The position numbers and the translations under genes are program-made. Shown piece by piece: positions 11,930 to 23,930 of a stretch of DNA of 64,000 nt. The notes beneath the pieces were generated by a model that ran no database searches, was not told where the DNA came from, and worked only from the letters and a program-made list of their open reading frames with translations. The stretch lies in the NCBI GenBank assembly GCA_963920635.1, contig OY987304.1:31930365-31994364 (forward strand), written 5' to 3'. Position 1 is the first letter of the stretch; every line of letters begins with the position of its first letter. The stretch comes from Pseudeuparius sepicola. Taxonomy: Eukaryota; Arthropoda; Insecta; Coleoptera; Anthribidae.

Positions 11930-12360
11930 TACTTTTTTGAGAGGAATTTGGTGGACCAATCAGATTTTAGATAGTTTTATAGTTTCCGCGCATTGGCACA
12001 GGACTGAAATTTTCCCTCGTCGTAGGTATGGGAGCCAAACCACATTGAGAATTTTTCCAGCCCCAATCCAGTGGATTTGTGTCATTTCCATACCATGTTT
12101 GGACTTGATGGTATGTTCTTAAAGAGAGCTCATGTGCCGCTGATTCGGTGGGAGCTAGGCTTGCGAGATTAAATCGATGTTTGCTTGGAGATTTTGCAAA
12201 CAGTTGGAACCGCAACTCATTCAGGGTACTTCCCGTGGTTTTGTTGTCATAAAGCCTAGCCACAGGTTTGCGTTCACATCTCTGAAAACCCTAACAGCCG
12301 TCTGCAGTTCCTCATTACTCTTCAGCAGTGTTACGAATTTCATTTTGCCCTACCTGTAAA
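11930..12360 (-). pseudogene. Degenerate ORF resembling a recurrent transposon-linked insect protein
   Basis: The minus strand reads RFNLASLAPTESAAHELSLR followed by TYHQVQTWYG, then NPLDWGW. The LxPTxxAAHxHSxRxYxQxQxW-x-NPLxWGW pattern recurs, to my knowledge, in many uncharacterised insect proteins that look transposon-linked. An upstream frame (about 12265-12360) continues it. No catalytic function can be named. It is the only recognisable protein in the 10288-12807 foldback element. Confidence 0.55.
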
Positions 12361-12889
12361 ACGAAGACGTTGTATCGCACCCACTAAACGCATGCAAAAA
12401 GATGATTTTTTCTTGCACACACAGTGGGAGATTGAAACTTGTGCAAAATAGTTGTTGTTTGATTTCCATAACTTTTCCGCAAGATTAAAAAAGGACTCCA
12501 CTTTGAATGGTCGTAGCATCGTAACGGTTCACATTAGAGTACAAACGGTAAAGCACTTTTTTGTAGCAAATTCATTCTAGATAATTTTTTATAATAAGTA
12601 TTTTGTTGATAAAGTTTATGCTTTGGGAGATACTTGCAAAAAAACGAAAAATGGTACCTTCTTAAGGCCAGAAGGGCCAACGCCATCTTCGCTCGAGGGG
12701 GAAAACTTGGGAGAGTAATATCTGGGTCCAAATAAAGCTATTAAAGCAATTTCCAGCTTTCCACTAATTATTTCCTTATTGAGGCTTTTCTTCCGACCTG
12801 TCACCTGGCCTATTAATTACGTGGAAGTAATAAATATTATAGCAACTAGAAGAGCAATCCGTTCTTGTAATCATACTAGTTTGTCTCAA

Positions 12890-13224
12890 AATACATTCTT
12901 GCTCATAAGTATGCTATCTAAGCTTCAATAATTTTGCTGGCAGTAATCTGCAGGCCGAATCCGTTTCTTCGGTTGTTTCTATATTCTTGTATTGGAATGA
13001 GTTCCTTGGGTGGCCTTACCAATTTTGACTATGCTGCTTCTTCAGTTAGGTTTCTAGATGGTAGAGCACTACTTTTTAATTGCATTCTTTCGTATCACAC
13101 TAAAAAATCCTGTTCATCAAAATGAATAGAACACATATACATACGGTCCTTCCAGAGAATATTCTTGCTGGTGACACCTAGAGCACTAATCCACATTCTT
13201 AATTTAGTTTCTTCTCTTGGAACC
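12890..13224 (-). pseudogene. THAP zinc-finger half plus YqaJ-like motif fragment
   Basis: After a good splice acceptor on the minus strand (13225-13226), the frame reads VPREETKLRMWISALGVTSK, then CSIHFDEQDF. The CSxHF pair and the conserved proline and tryptophan are the second half of a THAP C2CH finger. A stop follows at about 13095. Further along, near 12917-12940, a frame reads ITASKIIEA, which resembles the RITASKxxEA start of the YqaJ nuclease domain in insect transposon-linked proteins. Both pieces are broken. It could be an old transposon copy or a decayed gene. Confidence 0.6.
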
Positions 13225-13843
13225 CTAAAAATCAGCAAGAAATCAGAGAATATAAAAAAAAACAATATTATTTGGCAAAAAAATTATAACTATGGAATGT
13301 AACTTCACAATCTGGATGTATAAGTCTCTTCGCATCTTTATAATGCTTTACGAAGTACGTTATTTTTTTATCTAGAAAATATGAACACGAAAAGTTATTA
13401 ACCATACAAAAAGAAAAAATCGCGATTAAAAATTAAAAATGCATCTCTTAAAAATGTCAGGCATGTCACGGTGTCTTTTATGATTTTACTGGCACCATCA
13501 AAAAGTATAATAAAATTTCATTCATACTGTATACACAAATTTAAACAAGGAATAAGGTACCCATCATTCAATCGATAATCGATAACTGTCACTGTAGGAC
13601 AATAATTAGAAAAAATGTCACCTTTTGAAATTTTTCATAGCTAACTTGAGTTTATTGGTTTGAAATTCTTTAATACAAAGTGAATTATAAAACGTTACAA
13701 ACAACAGAATAGCTCTTTTTTGGCTTGCCATGCCAAAACTATTAGTGTGAGGATATATTATACCCAATTTAGCAAATACATCTACTTATATTATATATTA
13801 TGTACAGGTACTTCATATACATACATTGACAATAATTATTATT
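13225..13843. other. Gene-free AT-rich stretch
   Basis: Nothing recognisable apart from the 3' flank of TMEM186 on the minus strand. No long open frame or clear inverted repeat. Confidence 0.4.
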
Positions 13844-14518
13844 TTATAACATTTTATTAAATTTGTCAGAATCCAAAATTTCAGCATATTGTAAAGTGAG
13901 CTTCAGAGTATCCTTAGTAGAATATCGTTTAATATTATAATAAACAACATCCATTACAGACTTTGGTAACTCGCTAAAATTTATCTCGTGTAAAGTCATA
14001 ATTCGTTTAATAATTTATAAGTCCTACCTCAATGGTACTAAATCATCTGTTGGCACTTCAATATCTTTTCTCTTTCCCCAGTAGTCTACATAAGCGATTT
14101 TTGCCATATTTTTTTCTTCATTATAATACATAAAGCCAATAATCTTTGAGGTAAAATGTCCTATAGAATAAAGAGCGCCACATCCAGCGAAACCTAAAAC
14201 CACAAGTGATTTTAATGTGTAGGTAAGAAACTTAATTTAATTTACCTATTATGGCTGTTGTATAAACAACTTCGGAATTTACGAATCCTAAAGTGTTCAG
14301 CAGTTCAGACGTGGGGATACAGGTTCCAGTCAGTATAGTCTGGTATAATTTCAGTTTATTTATAATACTACACAATCTGGCATGTTTAAATTTGTACACA
14401 GTTACATATTTTGATTTGTCTGATATTTTACTATTGGTGTTGCTTATCTTTTGAATGAATTGTAAATTTATTGAAATTGGGTATTTCATAAATATATTTT
14501 TGGCTAGATTCATCATTC
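13844..14518 (-). CDS. TMEM186: TMEM186 homologue, mitochondrial membrane protein
   Basis: Three minus-strand exons join in frame: 14246-14518, 14028-14193 and 13844-13973, with a 52-nt and a 54-nt GT-AG intron. The product is about 190 residues against about 213 in human. Recognisable parts are YKFKHARLCSIINKLKLYQT, a hydrophobic pair of segments (TTAIIGFAGCGALYSIGHF), then VDYWGKRKDIEVP, which corresponds to the FWGKRRDIYCPV region of the family. The family is mitochondrial inner-membrane and linked to respiratory complex I assembly. The first ATG (14516) follows a splice acceptor, so a 5' non-coding exon upstream is likely. The K/N-rich N-terminus could be a targeting sequence. Confidence 0.78.
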
Positions 14519-14589
14519 CTAAAAGAAAAATAACTGGCTATATCAAGAAGAATGCTCCTAACTTCAGATGATTGTAAGAATTCATACAT

Positions 14590-15395
14590 AGTAGATGGGT
14601 GTTTGACGAAACATCATAAGCGACAAATTTTGTGAATTTACGTTTTTTTCATTCGAATGGTCCCTTGGTATGTTCTCCTCATTTCTACAAAACATCGAAT
14701 CTTAATTCCACTCAGAAATTTAAATAAATTACATTTTTCTTTCATCGTAAGCGCCAATTCTTATTGTCTGTTAGCCTAAAGGTATCAAAAATATCGTATA
14801 TGACATGAAAATTAACGAAAGCAACACTGGTTGTCTGTCCATTTAATGTTTCCCAACAAAAAATCATCCTCAGACCCAATCTTAAAGTTACATTTGTGCT
14901 ACCTATAATTTTTTAATGTATCACATCTGACTTTTTTTATTCAGTCTTTGCTTTCAAGGAAATGAAATAAAATGGATACAGTCATAAACGTTTTTAGTAT
15001 TTGTGCCATTTTATTAAAAAATAATCAATAATTATCAGGGGCAATAGAATATTTTTGTTATTTTTCAAATAACATTTTCAAAAAAAAAATACTACTGGCT
15101 TACACTTTCACTTATTTTACCTCTAATAGTTTTAAAATCTGTTTTACAGTATATATCAAATGGGTATCGTAAGCGACATGAGGTATGAATCTATAGTGTT
15201 GACAAAGGATTGTACGCACCACATGCTTTATTAGAAAATAAATTTTTCATAAATTTGACTATGCATTTTCCATATGCACTTAGAAAGCCTTACAAAATTT
15301 GGGACATGTATGTTAAAAAACTTTTCAGATATTAAGAAAGTTGATTCCTGTAAAATTTGAATCTTGGTGCTTACGATGTTTCATCAGACACTACT
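14590..15395. mobile_element. Foldback element upstream of TMEM186
   Basis: GTGTTTGACGAAACATCATAAGC near 14599 returns inverted near 15370-15390 (CTTACGATGTTTCATCAGACAC). CGTAAGCG-type words recur inside (14755, 15165). No coding sequence. The arms are visibly decayed. Confidence 0.6.
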
Positions 15396-15714
15396 CATCA
15401 ATATATATATATACAGTGTGTTTCACTTTAAGTGGCGACAATTCATTATTTTTTAACGGGGTTTTAACTTTTTTTTAAAGTATGGTACTCCAAAAGCTCT
15501 ACATCCTGGTACATGCTATTTTAAAATTCGCCCTTTCCCTAGCCTACTACGATAACAAATAAGACCCCAAAAATGAAGAAAGTATATTAGGCATTTTTTT
15601 ACGAAAAAAACAAATATCTCTATCGATTTAAGCACATCTGGATACCCCGAATCCCAAGTTTCAATGTCGCAACTTATACCGAGTGTTCACAATTTAGGTG
15701 CAAAAAAATGAAAA

Positions 15715-16272
15715 AATCTACTTTTTGAGAGTGCCCTATGTAAACGATACAGAGTCCCTTCCAAATGTTAGGTTGCCAATGGATTGGGAGTCACCTACTC
15801 TATCAATTTGCACAATATCGTCCGCTTATCTAATACAGAGTGTTCATAATAAATGCGGAAATATCGAAAAAATTATTTGTATTATTTTGTTGCTACGTGT
15901 GCCACGAAATTTTAAAAACTAAGTCAATCTTTTTATTATTGTTTCTAATGTACCGACCGTTTGTTATTTTTCCTTACTTTTCTGTACTAGTCTGTAAAAA
16001 AGTAAAAATTAAATAATTAGGTATTTTTAAAATTTTTATTTCAATTGAATTGATTTAAAGTAACACAATGCATATTTCCTGCAAATTAGAAGCAAGAATA
16101 AAAAGATAGACTTAGTTTTTAAGATATTTCCGTATTTATTATGAACACTCTGTATTAGATAAGCGGACGATATTGTGCAAATTGATAGAGTAGGTGACTC
16201 CCAATCCATTAGCAACCTAACATTTGGAAGGAACTCAGTATCAGGTACTCAGGGCACTCTCAAAAAGTCGTT
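15715..16272. mobile_element. Foldback element with a nested TA-flanked MITE at 15836-16152
   Basis: Outer arms of about 115 bp (TTTTTGAGAGTGCCC ... GATTGGGAGTCACCTACTC) appear inverted at 16155-16272. At the centre sits a second element with ends CAGAGTGTTCATAATAAATG and its complement, flanked by TA at 15834 and 16153. Nothing codes for protein. An (AT)n run follows at 16277-16305. Confidence 0.75.
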
Positions 16273-16341
16273 TTTATATATATATATATATATTATATAT
16301 CATTAAACTAAATCCCAGGAAGTTTCACATTCAATATAATA

Positions 16342-17794
16342 CACATCGAAATAATCTAAGGGACAAAAAATACAAAAATGCACATATTTTCTTAATTATT
16401 TCGTATTTAAATAATACAACTATAAGCAGTTCTAGCAACTGATAATGCAAATGTATTAGCACCTGCTTTATGTATTAGCACCTGCTTTATATATAGGTCT
16501 TTGCTATATAGGTCTGTGGTATTAGTGTTTTTAACATTTAAAAAACCATTGCAGATTTTTTAAAATTCAAACGAGTAACCTTCTTAATTTAATAGGTAAG
16601 TATTTGCCATTGAGTGATAGGGAAGTTTGGTTTGATTTTAAACATTTTATTATGCAGAGACATCATTTGGAACGTATTGGCGTGTTGGAGGCTGGAATTT
16701 TACAAAGGGCTGTCGCAGAAGCTCTTAACACGACCATATTTTTAATTATTAATCGTTTATGGATAAGATACCAAGAAACAAGAGACGTGCGTCACAAAAC
16801 GGCATACAGGCCGTACAAGGGTAACTACTCCAATTCAGAATAGATTTCTAAGATTGCAAGCCTCGCGAGAGCGCATTATCACTGCTACGCAATTGGTTAT
16901 TCAGCTGCACAATATGAACAATGTACTTGAGTGACCAAACTGTCCGAAACTGGCTCGATGGAGATCACACTAATGCCCTCCAGCCTGTAAGAGTTCCAGC
17001 ATTATCACGAAAAAATCGCACAACCAAGTTACAATGGGTACAAGGACATTTAAACTGTCAGCAGCAGGAATGGACACCAATTTTATTTCTGATGAATCTT
17101 GATTTGGACTTCAGCCAGATTCAAGCAGGCATCGCGTGTAGAGGTGACCTGGAAATGCTACTATTCTAACTAATCTAGTTTGGTTGGAGCAGTGTCTGAA
17201 TGCCAATGATTATCAAAACGTTAATCTTTTGCCTATTGTTGTTCCATATGTTGAGAGAATAGGAGCAAAATTTCAACTAATGCACGACAATGCGCGTCCC
17301 CATGCGGTAAGAGTTGTGTGCGAATTTCTACAGGACAATGAAATTAATGTTTTGCCATGGCCTTCTCAATCCCCTGACCTTAATCCCATCGAGCACTTAT
17401 GGAATATGCTCGGACAAAGACTTTTGGTGCGAAATATTGTGTTTCAAACAGACCAACAATTATTCGAGTGTTTTTCAAATGAATGGAATGCCATCAAACA
17501 ACATGAGATTGACAACCTAATTCTGAGTATGCCTCGTAGATGCAGAGAGGTTGTTAACAGTCGTGGTGGTAATATTCTGTATTAATTATTATTTAACGTT
17601 GCTTTATTGTTATTAATTATGTGTTACAAAAACATGCATAATTTTTTATGGAAACTATGTAAATATTAAGAATTTCGTAATTCCTTTGTGAAGTTTGACA
17701 CATATAAGCCTATTTAGACTACAGCTTTAATATAAAGAAATTGTGTTTTATTTCATAATTTTTATCCTTGTCCCTTAGATTCTTTTGATCTGTG
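16342..17794 (+). mobile_element. Tc1-like transposon, inactive
   Basis: Imperfect terminal repeats (CACATCGAAATAATCTAAGG left; inverse at 17770-17794) with TA at 16340-16341 and 17795-17796. Length 1453 bp, normal for Tc1. The transposase reading frame on the plus strand is interrupted. Before it, a short direct duplication of GTATTAGCACCTGCTTTAT occurs near 16453-16490. Confidence 0.88.
16604..17585 (+). pseudogene. Tc1 transposase, broken
   Basis: Pieces at 16604-16843, 16921-17169 and 17184-17585 give, in order, a DNA-binding N-terminus (MPLSDREVWFDF), the VRNWL and ALSRKNR region, and a complete C-terminal catalytic part with LMHDNARPHA and SPDLNPIEHLWNMLG. Exactly 34 residues separate the D of HDNARPH and the E of NPIE, the DD34E layout of Tc1. 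The first aspartate region is degraded. Stops and frameshifts make it non-functional. Confidence 0.87.
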
Positions 17795-17796
17795 TA

Positions 17797-18032
17797 TATA
17801 ACATTAATTAATAACAGGGTTGAGTGAAATATGTACACAAGGTCAGAATGCCAAGCCTCTACCCTTGTTTATGGAAGCCCTAGTTAGCCAATGTGGAATA
17901 GACAATGGCATGAAGCAAAACTTAGCATATTTGTTTTTTTTTTAAGGCACTGCTTACATCATAATGTGTGAAGCTGTTTTCGAGAAGACCATGACCAAAA
18001 ATGTTGTGTTTAATTTTGCGGATATCTAACAC
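17797..18032. other. Short gene-free spacer between Tc1 and hAT elements
   Basis: Contains no open frame worth reporting. Its last 8 bases (18025-18032, TCTAACAC) are the left target duplication of the next hAT element. Confidence 0.4.
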
Positions 18033-18639
18033 CAGTGGCGGCCCGTGGGTTTTGGCAGCGGGTGGGCAAGGTGAAGAAGAGGTAAAGCCTATATAACAGG
18101 TTACACCCCCCTCCACAAATACGGAAAGTTAGGGACATGTCTAGTTAGTCAATTTATTTTGGGATCGGAAACTTGCTAAGTATGTTGTAAACGCACTTAG
18201 GTTGGTACCTATTTATCGCAAACTTTCCAAAAATAAACAGTTCAGCAAGAATCAACGAGAAGGTCAGAGTATTTTCTTGCCAGGATGGGATGGGATGGTA
18301 CGATGATTGCTAGGAAGGAATAAAAAAAATAAAAAAATATAATTCTGAAACTTAATATAAAATTTTGAAACATAACAAAACGTAAAATTTTCTATAACCT
18401 ACGTAACATAAATATCAATAATAAAAACACAAGTGCCGAAAGATGCAATTTTAAAATGTTAGACATGTAAAGGAGTAGGTAATGGCTGAAAAGTAGCAAT
18501 CCGGTAAAATAAAAATGAAATTGTATTACAGGTTTTCAAAAATTAAATCGATTCGCCTATTTGTAGCTGCCGCGAAATGATCAATAATTGTATTATGAAA
18601 TATAAGTTCTATCGATGCCTGCAATGTTTAAACAAGGCC

Positions 18640-18745
18640 GGTTTCTATAGCTAAACTATTCAAACGCTTTTGTTGCATAGAATTTCACAAATACGTTTTG
18701 ATACGTTTAAGTGCCGAGAAGCATTCTATGGAGGCTGAAGTGACA
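18640..18745 (-). pseudogene. hAT transposase C-terminal remnant
   Basis: The minus strand reads PVTSASIECFSALKRIKTYL, a stop, then NSMQQKRLN. This is the same dimerization signature (S-ECFS-LKRIKT-NSM) as in the copy at 5311-5544. A stop inside the motif shows it is dead. Confidence 0.8.
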
Positions 18746-19332
18746 GGAATTGTTAAAATCAAACACAGTAAAGTATAAATTTCAGAGACTTCACTTTACA
18801 GTTCATTAATATAAATTGCAAAATTTCCGAATAATCTCACGATTCCCCAAAGATATTTGGTTCAGAGTACCAAAGATGCAATTCACTTTGTTCTGTCAAA
18901 TAATTTTGGATAAGCTTGCATAACGAATCTAAGCATTTAACAGGCCAGGCGGGGCTAGCCGAGCGGTCGAATCTAGCCCTGCCTGGCCTTCGCCGCGCCA
19001 CCTGCAGCGCCTGTCCCGGCCGGAGAAAGAGAAATAAGAAATGCCATTTAATTCAGGGCACTTATCCGAAACATCGAAAATTCTGTTTGTTTTGTAATGT
19101 ATGTACCTAATAGGATTTAAGATTTGAAAAAAAAAACATAGGAACCTACGTTACTACTTTCTGATTTGATTGATAAATGATAAGTGATAAGTATAAAGTT
19201 TAGTTATAAGTATCACTTTTTTTGCAATTCGAATGTAGATCTAAATCGGTTTTCCCTTTTCTTTCATTCTAATTTCTTGAAAATTGGACCGATTAGGCGA
19301 TTTATTAACTGAACGTGAATATATATTCTTTA

Positions 19333-20494
19333 TACAGGGTGGTCCAAACTTTATCAGCAATACTTTAAAAACTGCTAGAAAATTTCAAAAAAAGGAGATT
19401 TTTTCATATAAACATGTGTCGAAATCCTAGCGGTTTTCGATATACAGGGCGTCAAAGTTCAATTTTTTTTTTCAAATTTTATTTTATTTTTCCTAAAGGA
19501 AGACAGTTAAGGCAAACATATTTGGTACAGTTTAGACACTCATTAAATACTATAAATTAAAAATAATTCAGCCCATCTACTTCCACCAGTGCCGGAGAGA
19601 CGGGGGTCAACCATCATATTTTTTAATAAAAAAATGGTACACCACTGGAAAAGTATTTTTTTTTGCCGTCACTAAGTTTTCCAATCAATTTTAAGAAAAA
19701 AACTATTCCTGGCTTTTTTCGACAAATGTACCGTTTTTGAAAAATTCACTTTTATTCGTTTTACTTTTTTTAGCAGATGAAAATCAAAGTACGTCTAGGC
19801 TCTCGAAATTTTGCACACATACTGAGTTTTCAATTCCGAACAACTTTCCTTAATAACATTTGGTCATAAAACCTACAAAAAGGTTTCTAGATTCGAAAAA
19901 TCATGTGTCCATGTGTCGCACCAGTAAAGTGGGCTTTAGGTAGGTCTTACGGCAAAATGTTATTAAGGAAAATTGTTCGGAATGAAAAACTTAGTAGGTG
20001 TGCAAATTTTCGAAAGCTTAGACCTACTCTGATTTTCTTCTACTAAAAAAAATTAAAGGCACAAAAGTGAATTTTTCAAAAACGATAAATTTTTCGAAAA
20101 AAAGTCAAGAATAGTTTTTTTCTTATAATTGATTAGAAAACTTAGTGACGGCAAAAAAAATTACTTTTCCAGTGGTGTACCATTTTTTTATTAAAAAAAT
20201 ATTATGGTTGACCCCTGTCTCTCCGGCACTGGTGGAAGTAGATGGGATGAATTATTTTTAATTTATAGTATTTAAAGACTGTTTCAACTGTACCAAATAC
20301 GCTTGCCTTAACTTGCCTTTTTATTTAGGAAAAATAAAAGAAAACTTGAAAAAAAAATTGAACTTTGATATATCTAAATATCTATATCAAAAACCGCTAG
20401 GATTTCGATACATGTTTATATGAAAAAATCTCCTTTTTTTGAAATTTTCTAGCAGTTTTTAAAGTATTGCTGATAAAGTTTGAACCACCCTGTA
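19333..20494. mobile_element. Nearly perfect palindromic foldback element, TA flanked
   Basis: Begins TACAGGGTGGTCCAAACTTT and ends with its complement; arms of about 540 bp pair almost throughout, leaving a spacer of under 100 bp around 19900. TA lies at both sides (19331-19332, 20495-20496). It carries no gene, and sits inside the hAT element at 18033-21063, so it is the younger insertion. Confidence 0.85.
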
Positions 20495-21489
20495 TATACT
20501 TTACATACCTTACCGAAATAAAAACGTAGTTAGTAACTGACTGTTAGTTACTAATAGTTACACACTTACATAGACATGGATTCATTTTTTTCTGAATTTT
20601 CGCGACTTAATAACCTATGAACAGCCGCAGACGGCCTCGTTCGGTCACTGCTTCCGGCCGCTCGCCACTGGGTCAGTTGGGCTTGCCCACCCTGATAGTT
20701 AAATGCCGAACATATGCGTAACCTACGTTTATATCTTCGCGCAGCTCGGGCGTGTTAGCTCTCGTCCCAGACGTATGGCTTGGCTAGATTCGATCGCTCG
20801 GGCCGCTACGGGCTTGCCGCTCGGCATCGGCTGGGAGTCTGGGACGGCTGGAGAACCCCGCACTGCGTAGTTTGGGAAATTCAATCGCGCCCTCCCATAA
20901 TAATTACCAAATTCAAATTTTGAATTTTGGTACCTATGCATTTTAGTTGTGAGTCTATGACGTTCATTGGTAAATTTAATACCATTGTCAAGCACGATAA
21001 AAATTCTGTTCTTCCTTTTCCGTTGTCACTGCCTACCCCGCCCATTGCCATGAGCCGCCACTGTCTAACACTCTGATGAGTAAGACTCAGAGCCAGAATA
21101 GTAACTATTATTAAAGCTCTAATTAAAACAAAACTAGAAGGGATCAATATTGAGCCCCACCTAGTTTTCTAAATATTCTCACATTGTAAGGTGTAAAGTG
21201 TGTCATAATTTAAATACAAACTAAGATAAATCGCTTGCAGAAAAAGTAGGTACAGGGCGATCCATCCAAGAGTAACACCCCTTCCCCTTATTTATTTATA
21301 TTTTCATATTTTCTACTAGAAAAAAAAGATTTTTTATGTAATTTTTATTAAATTTTCTGAATCTGCATTCACAAAAACAATTGAACAACAAATAAAATGT
21401 TACAGGAGTTAGTTGTGTTTTTATTAGGTATAATAACACCCCGTATATTTGTACTCAACACTTCCCGATTACAATGATATAAATATATC

Positions 21490-21712
21490 GCATTATGTTT
21501 GCTCCAACCATTTGGAAGATATGAGCAATTACATTTTTGAAATTTTCATATCGAAAATTGGAGTACAATTTTAAAAACAAATAGTCATTTAGTTCTGTTA
21601 ATCTGGTCACTAATTTTACACGTAGCACTTTCTTAAGGTTGTTTTTCTATGGCTACTCCTATTTTCAATATGAAGATTTCAAAAATGTACCAAATGGATG
21701 GAGCAAACATGC
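21490..21712. repeat. Foldback repeat
   Basis: GTTTGCTCCAACCATTTGG at about 21497 returns inverted as CCAAATGGATGGAGCAAAC near 21693-21711, and the arms continue inward for about 70 bp. No coding sequence. Confidence 0.7.
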
Positions 21713-21770
21713 CATATTTATACAGGATGAGTAAAAAGTATGGAAAGGTGCTTATATTTCCCAAAATATA

Positions 21771-21973
21771 CTCCTGGACAAAATTAACGCACCAACATAC
21801 AAAATTTTAAATTACATTTTTAAATATTTTGCGTGTCTTTGGACATTTACTACTGTTAAACTAATTAAATAATGCAATTTGTTGCTTTTCATTTAGTTTC
21901 CATTAGTTTATTTTTCCATTCATTTATTTTAATTTTGTGGGGATTATGTTGGTGTGTTAATTTTGTCCAGGAG
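21771..21973. mobile_element. Short MITE with CTCCTGGACAAAATTAACGC ends
   Basis: CTCCTGGACAAAATTAACGC and the following CACCAACATA are repeated inverted at 21944-21973. TA lies on the left; the right flank is TTTA, so the duplication is imperfect. The ends resemble Tc1/mariner termini. Confidence 0.75.
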
Positions 21974-22169
21974 TTTATACGGCTTATTTAAAAAAAAAAA
22001 CGTTTTATTAAAAGTTTTTAGACATAAACTGGCGACATTAATTTTTTATTGACGTAAACAATTTCGTTGCTATAACAACCAACTTTTTTTTAATGCATTT
22101 GCATTTTTGGAAAAACCGTCTCTTTCTGGGTACGTCAGTATAAAATTTTAGTGGGCTTCCATAAGAAAA

Positions 22170-23798
22170 AAAATCGGAAAAATTAACTTTTCTGAAAATC
22201 ACCTCCTCCGGTTGGATATGCTCGTCAGCATGGCTTTCGCACTGGCCATTCATGTGAATCTGCATTGGCTGCCATTGCATAATACATGTCATGATATAGG
22301 AACGGCTCTTGTTGGATCTAGACATGTCGATGCAGTACTACTTGACTTCCAGAAAGCATTCGATGTGATACCTTATGATATCTTGATTAAGAAACTTCAA
22401 GGCTTTGACTTGGATTTGGATCTAAGGGTAACCAAATGGCTAATTTTTTCTGAGTATGTTAAGATGGGCGACTTTAGACTTATTGTCCGGGCTAGACCCT
22501 GTTACCTCTCTTTCTGATGAGAGGTTGCAATGTGTTAAGGTGGGTGACTTGCTGTCTGGGCTAGTCCCTGTTACCTCTGGCATTCTCCAGGGTAGCATTG
22601 TAGGATCCCTGGCTTTTTTCAGTTTTATAAATGACCTACCGGTAAGTGTTACATCAACAGTTCATCTGTTTGGACTTGTAGATGACAGTATTGCCAGGAC
22701 CATCTCCAGTGTAGAAGGCAGCCTGGCCCTGCAGAAGGATCTGGCTCTTGTGGAGAGGTTAGGGTTACCAGATGAAAACTTGTCTACCCAGGACTAGCCT
22801 TTGAGAAAATCTGGACAATATCCGGACGTCACAATTGTCTTTGTATTTTTTAGTTTTTTAAAAAATAATATTTTTTTAATTTTTTTTATTATTTTTTTTT
22901 GACGAAGTAACAATTTTCCCATTATCTACTGATTGACTGATGCTGGTTAATATTTTCTTTTTACCAATAAAACAAGGCCCAAGGGCACAAAAAAATTATT
23001 CACAAAAACTTACAAAGTAAAACAAGTTACAACACGCACACTTTACAGGTAGGTACTTTCCGCTGCTTTGTATTTTATTTAAAAAAGTTAAATTTTCTGG
23101 CAAAAGCACAAAATCTTAAAACTTTGAACAGCCCATATTTTTTAAATTATAAGTATTCATAAGTATTCTTTTCACAGAAGATAAAAGCAGTCTATTTTTT
23201 TCTTTGGACCACTGGGCAGCAATAAGTAAAAATATTCTCTCCACATTGGCATTGTGAGATGGTATTGCAAAAAGAAATTCGGCTGCTTTTAACAACTGTG
23301 AAAAAGTTTATTATTTTGCAATAATTGTTGTTTATAATCACGCATACTTTAAAATCCGGATGTTTATGAAAAATCCGCCTGGACTCACCCGGACGTAGTA
23401 AAAACCCGAACATGTCCGGATTAATCCGGATGTCTGGTAACCCTAGGAGAGGTGGATGGCAATAACTATAGAATGCGCCTCAATGTGAGGAAAAGCCAAC
23501 TTATGTCAAAGGAGAGAACCTATCAGTATAAGATAAATAATACACCCTGCAGCATTCAGACATGGTTAAACACTTGGAGAGTTTACGTGTAATTCAATAG
23601 GAAGTGAAGCTTATTTTAATAAGGTAGTTGTGCATGTGTAGCAGGTTTCCGGACATCGTGATGAGAAATGTAAAATACGCAAGGTATAAAAGGCAAGGGT
23701 GAAAGCATATCAAACACTTATTATTGTAGAGTGGGATGGGGATGGAAACCACAATAAGTCTAATAAGGCTGCTGGTGTGAAATAAATAAATAAATAAA
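22170..23798 (+). mobile_element. Non-LTR retrotransposon RT fragment with (AAAT)n tail, interrupted
   Basis: Plus-strand pieces read QHGFRTGHSCESAL, VDAVLLDFQKAFDVIPYDIL, GILQGSIVGSLAFFSFINDL and LFGLVDDSIARTI; beyond the insertion at 22760-23445 the frame continues as YRMRLNVRKSQLMS. The catalytic box reads LVDD where ADD is usual. An (AATA)n run at about 23781-23798 ends the element. A 45-bp stretch (GGGCGACTT...CCCTGTTACCTCT) is present twice, near 22465 and 22542. Confidence 0.82.
22760..23445 (+). mobile_element. hAT-type MITE, copy 1, inside the RT gene
   Basis: Ends TAGGGTTACCAGATG and CTGGTAACCCTA with the 8-bp target duplication GGAGAGGT at 22752-22759 and 23446-23453. A second copy in reverse orientation lies at 23931-24541. 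It interrupts the reverse transcriptase near the end of the palm. Poly-T and poly-A tracts inside give spurious ORFs. Confidence 0.9.
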
Positions 23799-23930
23799 TC
23801 TTAATAATCGGAAAGAAGCCTAGATTTACAAAAAGCAAAAATATAGGTACAGGGTGTTATAATGAAAACACACTTGTTAACTTTTTTATTTGATGTTCAA
23901 TTGTTTTTCTGGGTCCAGATTTGGAAAAAA

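Larger units (their letters stand above)
10288..12807. mobile_element. Large foldback transposon with about 310-bp arms, containing nested elements
   Basis: The sequence from about 10288 to 10625 (ACAGGT, CAATAAGGAAATAATTAG, then GTGGAAGCTGGAAATTGC) returns inverted at about 12475-12807. One arm has a short indel near its tip. No clean target duplication was found. The inside carries at least two further palindromic insertions and a degenerate ORF on the minus strand. Confidence 0.8.
18033..21063 (-). mobile_element. hAT transposon with nested foldback element
   Basis: Ends CAGTGGCGGCCCG and AGCCGCCACTG match those of the hAT at 4196-5611, and an 8-bp duplication flanks it. The GC-rich block at the right (about 20620-20880) mirrors the GC-rich left third of the first element, so this copy lies in reverse orientation. 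It has been interrupted by a palindromic element at 19333-20494. Only a remnant of transposase is left. A perfect-looking GC hairpin (GGCCAGGC...GCCTGGCC) lies at 18943-18988. Confidence 0.88.
18025..21071. repeat. 8-bp target-site duplication TCTAACAC around second hAT element
   Basis: TCTAACAC occurs at 18025-18032 and again at 21064-21071, exactly abutting the two terminal inverted repeats. Confidence 0.9.

Noticed and set aside
16277..16305. (AT)n run as an origin or regulatory site
   Set aside because: Simple microsatellite next to a MITE; no supporting feature.
18951..18985. tRNA-like word GCCGAGCGGTCGAATC in the hAT element
   Set aside because: It is part of a GC-rich perfect hairpin; no other tRNA arms fit.
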